A DNA stretch of 8,323 bases from Microbacteriaceae bacterium (GTDB taxonomy: Bacteria; Actinomycetota; Actinomycetes; Actinomycetales; Microbacteriaceae). The notes under the pieces were generated by a model. It worked only from the letters and a program-made list of their open reading frames with translations, did no database searches and had not been told where the DNA came from. This document shows, one piece after another, positions 5,486 through 8,323 of the stretch. A program made the position numbers and the translations under genes. The DNA lies in assembly GCA_003454135.1 (NCBI GenBank), contig DMKW01000265.1, positions 1 through 8,323 of the forward strand, given 5' to 3'. Position 1 is the stretch's first letter; each line of letters opens with the position of its first letter.

Positions 5486-5499
5486 CGGGCTACCGCCCG
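5486..5499. terminator. small hairpin between convergent sepH and phosphodiesterase genes
   Basis: CGGGC, loop TACC, GCCCG form a 5-bp perfect stem. It starts one base after the sepH stop and overlaps the stop codon of the opposing gene. With only 5 bp between the two stops, this is the only local candidate for a bidirectional terminator. The stem is short and lacks a U-run, so it is weak. Confidence 0.3.
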
Positions 5500-6629
5500 T
5501 AGGCCCCGAATCGCAACAGGGGAATGTTCGTCTCGTCGGGTGACCACGACCCGTGCTGCCCCACCATGGCTCTGCCGTGTTGGAGAGCCGGGCGCGAGTC
5601 GTAGTAGGCGATCCCCTTGCGCGCGGCGACGATGATGTCGCCGATGCGGGGCACGACCTGCGCGTCCACGCTCGGCCCGAACCAGCCAGAGTCGATCGCC
5701 TCCCGGCGGGAGACGATCCAGGACCGGTATCCCTCGCCCTGCCGCCAGCGGTCGAGCACGGCCTGCCGGTGGGCATCGCTCGCGTCGGGTTCGAAATGCA
5801 GCTGCAGGGCCCGCGGCTCTCCGGCGACAAAACGGATGCCGTCCACGAGGCCTGGGTCGGTGTCGAACAGGATGTGCGAGCTCTCCGGCACGTCGAGCAC
5901 TCCGTGGTCCGCCGTGAGAACGAGCCCCTCGCGACCACCGAGGTCGTCGGCGAACGCGCGCACCGCCGAGTCGAGCTCCTCGAGCACCGACGTCCACAGC
6001 GGCGACCGCCACCCGTGCGAGTGCGCGGCCTGGTCGAGCTCCGGAACGTAGACGTAGAGCAGCGCCCGATCCACCGAGTCGAGCACGCGCCTGGCCTCCT
6101 CGAACCGATCGGTCATGGTCGCGCCGGCGCGGTAGTCGGCGCCCCGCAGCACGGCTCTCGTGAATCCAGACGAGCGGTAGCGTTCCGTACCGATCGCGAA
6201 CGATTGCACGCCGCGATCCCTGCCTCGCTCGAACAGGGTGGGCACCCGCTGCCAGGTTTCCGGATCGAGCCGGTCGTCCCAGCCGCTCAATTGGTTGACG
6301 ACGCGGTCGTTCGCCGCGTCGAGAACGGTGTAGCCGACGAGGCCGTGCACGCCGGGCGCCTCCCCCGTCGTGAGCGTCGCGAGGGCCGACGCCGTCGTCG
6401 TGGGAAACCGGGCGCCGATCGTGCTCGACGGTGTGAGCATCGGCGCGAGAGTTCGCGAATGGCCGGCCCTGGCCTTGAGAACTGACGCCCCGAGTCCGTC
6501 CACGAGCAGCACGACCGCGGAGTCGACCGCGGGAAAGTCGAGCGCATTCGGCTCGCCCGCGAGGGATTTCATGCAACTTGGCACGACATCGGCAAGGCTA
6601 AACCGGTGCGATTTCGTGGCCGGTAACAT
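5490..6629 (-). CDS. alkaline-phosphatase-superfamily phosphodiesterase / nucleotide pyrophosphatase-like protein
   Basis: This 379-residue protein belongs to the type I phosphodiesterase/nucleotide pyrophosphatase branch of the alkaline phosphatase superfamily, which uses two metal ions and a Thr or Ser nucleophile. Visible metal-site motifs are LLVDGLG (Asp44), FPTTTASALATLTTG (75-89, with the presumed nucleophile among Thr77-79), PELDQAAHSHG (Asp199, His203), TADHG (Asp241, His242) and GQHGSW (His359). No signal peptide is seen; the N-terminus is MLPATKSHRFSLADVVPSC, so the protein is probably cytoplasmic and the substrate is unknown. The ATG at 6629 was chosen because AGGA lies 8 nt upstream and a conserved-looking N-terminal helix follows. 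The open frame continues far upstream, but that part is antisense to parC. The gene is head-to-head with parC, with 12 bp between start codons, and convergent with sepH. Specific activity cannot be assigned. Confidence 0.9.
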   Translation of the reverse strand: MLPATKSHRFSLADVVPSCMKSLAGEPNALDFPAVDSAVVLLVDGLGASVLKARAGHSRTLAPMLTPSSTIGARFPTTTASALATLTTGEAPGVHGLVGYTVLDAANDRVVNQLSGWDDRLDPETWQRVPTLFERGRDRGVQSFAIGTERYRSSGFTRAVLRGADYRAGATMTDRFEEARRVLDSVDRALLYVYVPELDQAAHSHGWRSPLWTSVLEELDSAVRAFADDLGGREGLVLTADHGVLDVPESSHILFDTDPGLVDGIRFVAGEPRALQLHFEPDASDAHRQAVLDRWRQGEGYRSWIVSRREAIDSGWFGPSVDAQVVPRIGDIIVAARKGIAYYDSRPALQHGRAMVGQHGSWSPDETNIPLLRFGAYGR

Positions 6630-6642
6630 GGGGGCAATCCTA
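6624..6642. promoter_or_regulatory. overlapping divergent start region of the phosphodiesterase gene and parC
   Basis: On the plus strand TAACAT (6624-6629) is a -10-like hexamer 12 nt before the parC ATG and covers the opposing gene's start codon. On the minus strand TAGGAT (6637-6642) is a -10-like hexamer 7 nt before the phosphodiesterase ATG and overlaps the first base of parC. The same bases include AGGA, which could instead be a Shine-Dalgarno sequence for the phosphodiesterase gene. Neither side has a convincing -35. Leaders would be very short or absent. Confidence 0.4.
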
Positions 6643-8323
6643 TGACTACTCCCGAAATCCCCACCGCACAGCCCGCCGGCGAACGCATCGACAACGTCGA
6701 CGTCTCCGCCGAGATGGAGGGCTCGTTCCTCGAGTACGCCTACTCGGTCATCTATTCCCGCGCCCTGCCGGATGCCCGCGATGGGCTCAAGCCCGTGCAG
6801 CGCCGAATCCTCTACCAGATGACCGAAATGGGCCTGCGGCCGGACCGCGGACACGTCAAGTCGGCGCGAGTCACCGGCGAGGTCATGGGCAAGCTGCATC
6901 CGCACGGCGACGCGTCGATCTACGACGCGATGGTGCGACTCGCCCAGAGCTTCATATTGCGGGTGCCGCTCATCGACGGGCACGGCAACTTCGGGTCGCT
7001 CGACGACGGCCCGGCCGCCGCGCGCTACACCGAGGCGAGGCTCGCGCCGGCCGCGATGGCGATGACCGAGAACCTCGACGAAGACGTCGTCGACTTCGTG
7101 CCCAACTACGACAACCAGCTCACCCAGCCCGAGGTCCTGCCCTCGGCGTTCCCCAACCTGCTCGTCAACGGCGCGAGCGGCATCGCCGTCGGCATGGCCA
7201 CGAACATGGCTCCCCACAACCTCGTCGAGGTCATCGGCGCCGCCCGCCACCTGATCGACAACCCGGACGCCTCGCTCGACGACCTCATGTCGTTCGTGCC
7301 GGGCCCCGACCTGCCAACGGGAGGCACGATCATCGGTCTCGCGGGCATCCGCGACGCATACGAGACCGGTCGCGGAAGTTTCCGCACTCGCGCGCGCGTC
7401 TCGGTCGAGAACTTGACCGCGCGCAAGGTCGGCCTAGTGATCACCGAGCTGCCGTACATGGTCGGCGCGGAGAAAGTGATCGAGAAGATCAAGGACGGCG
7501 TCAACTCTAAGAAGCTCAACGGCATCTCCGACGTCACCGACCTCACCGACCGGCTGCACGGCACCCGCCTCGTCGTGGGCATCAAGACGGGGTTCAGCCC
7601 GGATGCCGTGCTCGAGCAGCTGTACCGCTACACGCCGCTCGAAGATTCGTTCAACATCAATAACGTCGCGCTCGTCGACGGCGGCCCAAAGACCCTCGGG
7701 CTGCGCGAGCTGCTGCAGGTGTATATCGACCACCGCATCTCGGTCGTCACGCGCCGCAGCCAGTTCAGGCTCGCGCGCAAGAAGGAGCGACTGCACCTCG
7801 TCGAGGGTCTGCTCGTGGCGATCCTCGACATCGACGAGGTCATCCAGGTCATCCGCACGAGCGACGACTCGGAACAGGCCAGGGCCAGGCTCATCGACGT
7901 CTTCGACCTGAGCCAGATCCAGGCCGAGTACATCCTCGAGTTGCGCCTTCGCCGCCTCACCAGGTTCTCCCGCATCGAGCTCGAGGCCGAGCGTGACCAA
8001 CTGCTGGCCGAGATCGCGCTGCTGGAGGAACTGCTCTCCGTGCCGCAGCGCGTGCGCCAGCTAGTCTCCGACGAGCTCGAGGAGGTGGCTGAGCGGTTCG
8101 GCACGCCACGGCGCACACTTCTCACCGAGGCTCGCCCGAGCGTCGCGACCTCGTCGAACTCCCGGTCTGCCGCCCCCGTGCTCGAAATCGCGGATACGCC
8201 GTGCCGCGTTCTGCTCTCCACGACCGGTCGGGCGATCCGCGTCGACCTCCCGGAAGGGGAGGCGGATGCGCCGGCTCGCGTCGCAAGGCGCAGCAAGCAC
8301 GACGCCATCCTCTCCTCGATCGT
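6642..8323 (+). CDS. parC: DNA topoisomerase IV subunit A (ParC), N-terminal 560 residues, partial
   Basis: ParC is the DNA-cleaving subunit of topoisomerase IV, which with ParE decatenates daughter chromosomes using ATP. The visible part starts MTTPEIPTAQPAGE and runs to the right edge. It has EGSFLEYAYSVIYSRALPDA (26-45), DGLKPVQRRILYQM (47-60), the DNA-gate helix GEVMGKLHPHGDASIYDAM (79-97), GHGNFGSL (113-120) and the catalytic Arg128-Tyr129 in AARYTEARL. FPNLLVNGASGIAVGMATN follows further on. A tower and coiled-coil region rich in Leu, Glu and Arg lies near residues 380-480, and the first strands of the C-terminal beta-pinwheel start near residue 520. LHPHGDASIYD with GHGNFGS is ParC-like rather than GyrA-like among actinobacteria; GyrA is the alternative. 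Ala91 occupies the position of E. coli GyrA Ser83. No clear Shine-Dalgarno sequence precedes the ATG, and the promoter must overlap the divergent phosphodiesterase gene. Confidence 0.93.
   Translation, partial: MTTPEIPTAQPAGERIDNVDVSAEMEGSFLEYAYSVIYSRALPDARDGLKPVQRRILYQMTEMGLRPDRGHVKSARVTGEVMGKLHPHGDASIYDAMVRLAQSFILRVPLIDGHGNFGSLDDGPAAARYTEARLAPAAMAMTENLDEDVVDFVPNYDNQLTQPEVLPSAFPNLLVNGASGIAVGMATNMAPHNLVEVIGAARHLIDNPDASLDDLMSFVPGPDLPTGGTIIGLAGIRDAYETGRGSFRTRARVSVENLTARKVGLVITELPYMVGAEKVIEKIKDGVNSKKLNGISDVTDLTDRLHGTRLVVGIKTGFSPDAVLEQLYRYTPLEDSFNINNVALVDGGPKTLGLRELLQVYIDHRISVVTRRSQFRLARKKERLHLVEGLLVAILDIDEVIQVIRTSDDSEQARARLIDVFDLSQIQAEYILELRLRRLTRFSRIELEAERDQLLAEIALLEELLSVPQRVRQLVSDELEEVAERFGTPRRTLLTEARPSVATSSNSRSAAPVLEIADTPCRVLLSTTGRAIRVDLPEGEADAPARVARRSKHDAILSSI

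Noticed and set aside
4291..6576. Minus-strand open frame of 761 codons spanning sepH and the phosphodiesterase region
   Set aside because: It is antisense to sepH, and where it overlaps the phosphodiesterase gene it is in another frame. The product is Arg/Gly-rich without any family motif. Long antisense frames are expected in GC-rich coding DNA.
6630..7250. Minus-strand upstream extension of the phosphodiesterase frame to 7250
   Set aside because: It runs antisense through the conserved parC gate region and has no homologous look. The ATG at 6629 begins the recognisable protein.
7434..8000. Minus-strand open frame of 188 codons opposite parC
   Set aside because: It is an antisense shadow of the ParC coiled-coil region; its acidic and Leu-rich composition reflects the complementary strand.
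159..8269. Recurrent GGATGC/GCATCC hexamer (for example at 159, 2464, 5834, 6770, 6896, 7345, 7601, 8264)
   Set aside because: About eight copies over both strands is close to what base composition alone predicts. Strand and spacing are irregular, so I do not claim an architecture-imparting or Chi-like motif.
1..8323. Possible defence, mobile or novel multi-gene system
   Set aside because: Every gene belongs to a core actinobacterial family in a familiar order. No integrase, transposase, toxin-antitoxin pair, CRISPR repeat or compositional break was seen.

Overview
The window is GC-rich chromosomal DNA with strong GC preference at third codon positions and GTG as well as ATG starts. Several families in it are essentially restricted to Actinobacteria (DUF3093, DUF3159, DUF3710, DUF4193, SepH). 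Protein style and gene order suggest a high-GC actinobacterium, probably Micrococcales and perhaps Microbacteriaceae; the family-level placement is my inference from memory. No mobile element, CRISPR array, tRNA or rRNA was seen. I found no frameshift, and the two genes cut by the window edges are otherwise intact.

Layout, left to right. 1-1403 (-) is the N-terminal half of aconitase, cut by the left edge just before its first Fe-S cysteine motif. 1404-1602 is the aconitase leader and promoter region, with a perfect 18-bp palindrome, a second inverted repeat and a DtxR-like iron-box resemblance. 1603-3415 (-) is a tightly coupled three-gene operon read as dut, then DUF3710, then the DUF3159 membrane protein. 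3491-3946 (+) is a DUF3093 membrane protein. 3943-4236 (-) is a small DUF4193 zinc-ribbon protein, convergent with DUF3093 and sharing a CTAG in which both stop codons lie. 4435-5484 (+) is sepH, an FtsZ-associated cell-division gene. 5490-6629 (-) is an alkaline-phosphatase-superfamily phosphodiesterase. 6642-8323 (+) is the start of the DNA topoisomerase IV A subunit (parC), cut by the right edge.

The order DUF4193 / DUF3093 / dut / DUF3710 / ... / DUF3159 matches, as I recall, the Mycobacterium tuberculosis Rv2699c-Rv2693c block, minus two small genes there. This is therefore a conserved core-genome neighbourhood of nucleotide-pool sanitation (Dut), chromosome decatenation (ParC), septum formation (SepH), TCA-cycle chemistry (aconitase) and four conserved proteins of unknown function. 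No exotic system is evident. The most interesting material is regulatory: the palindrome upstream of aconitase, a UUCG-loop hairpin inside the DUF3093 coding end that fits a terminator for DUF4193, and head-to-head start codons only 12 bp apart between the phosphodiesterase and parC.
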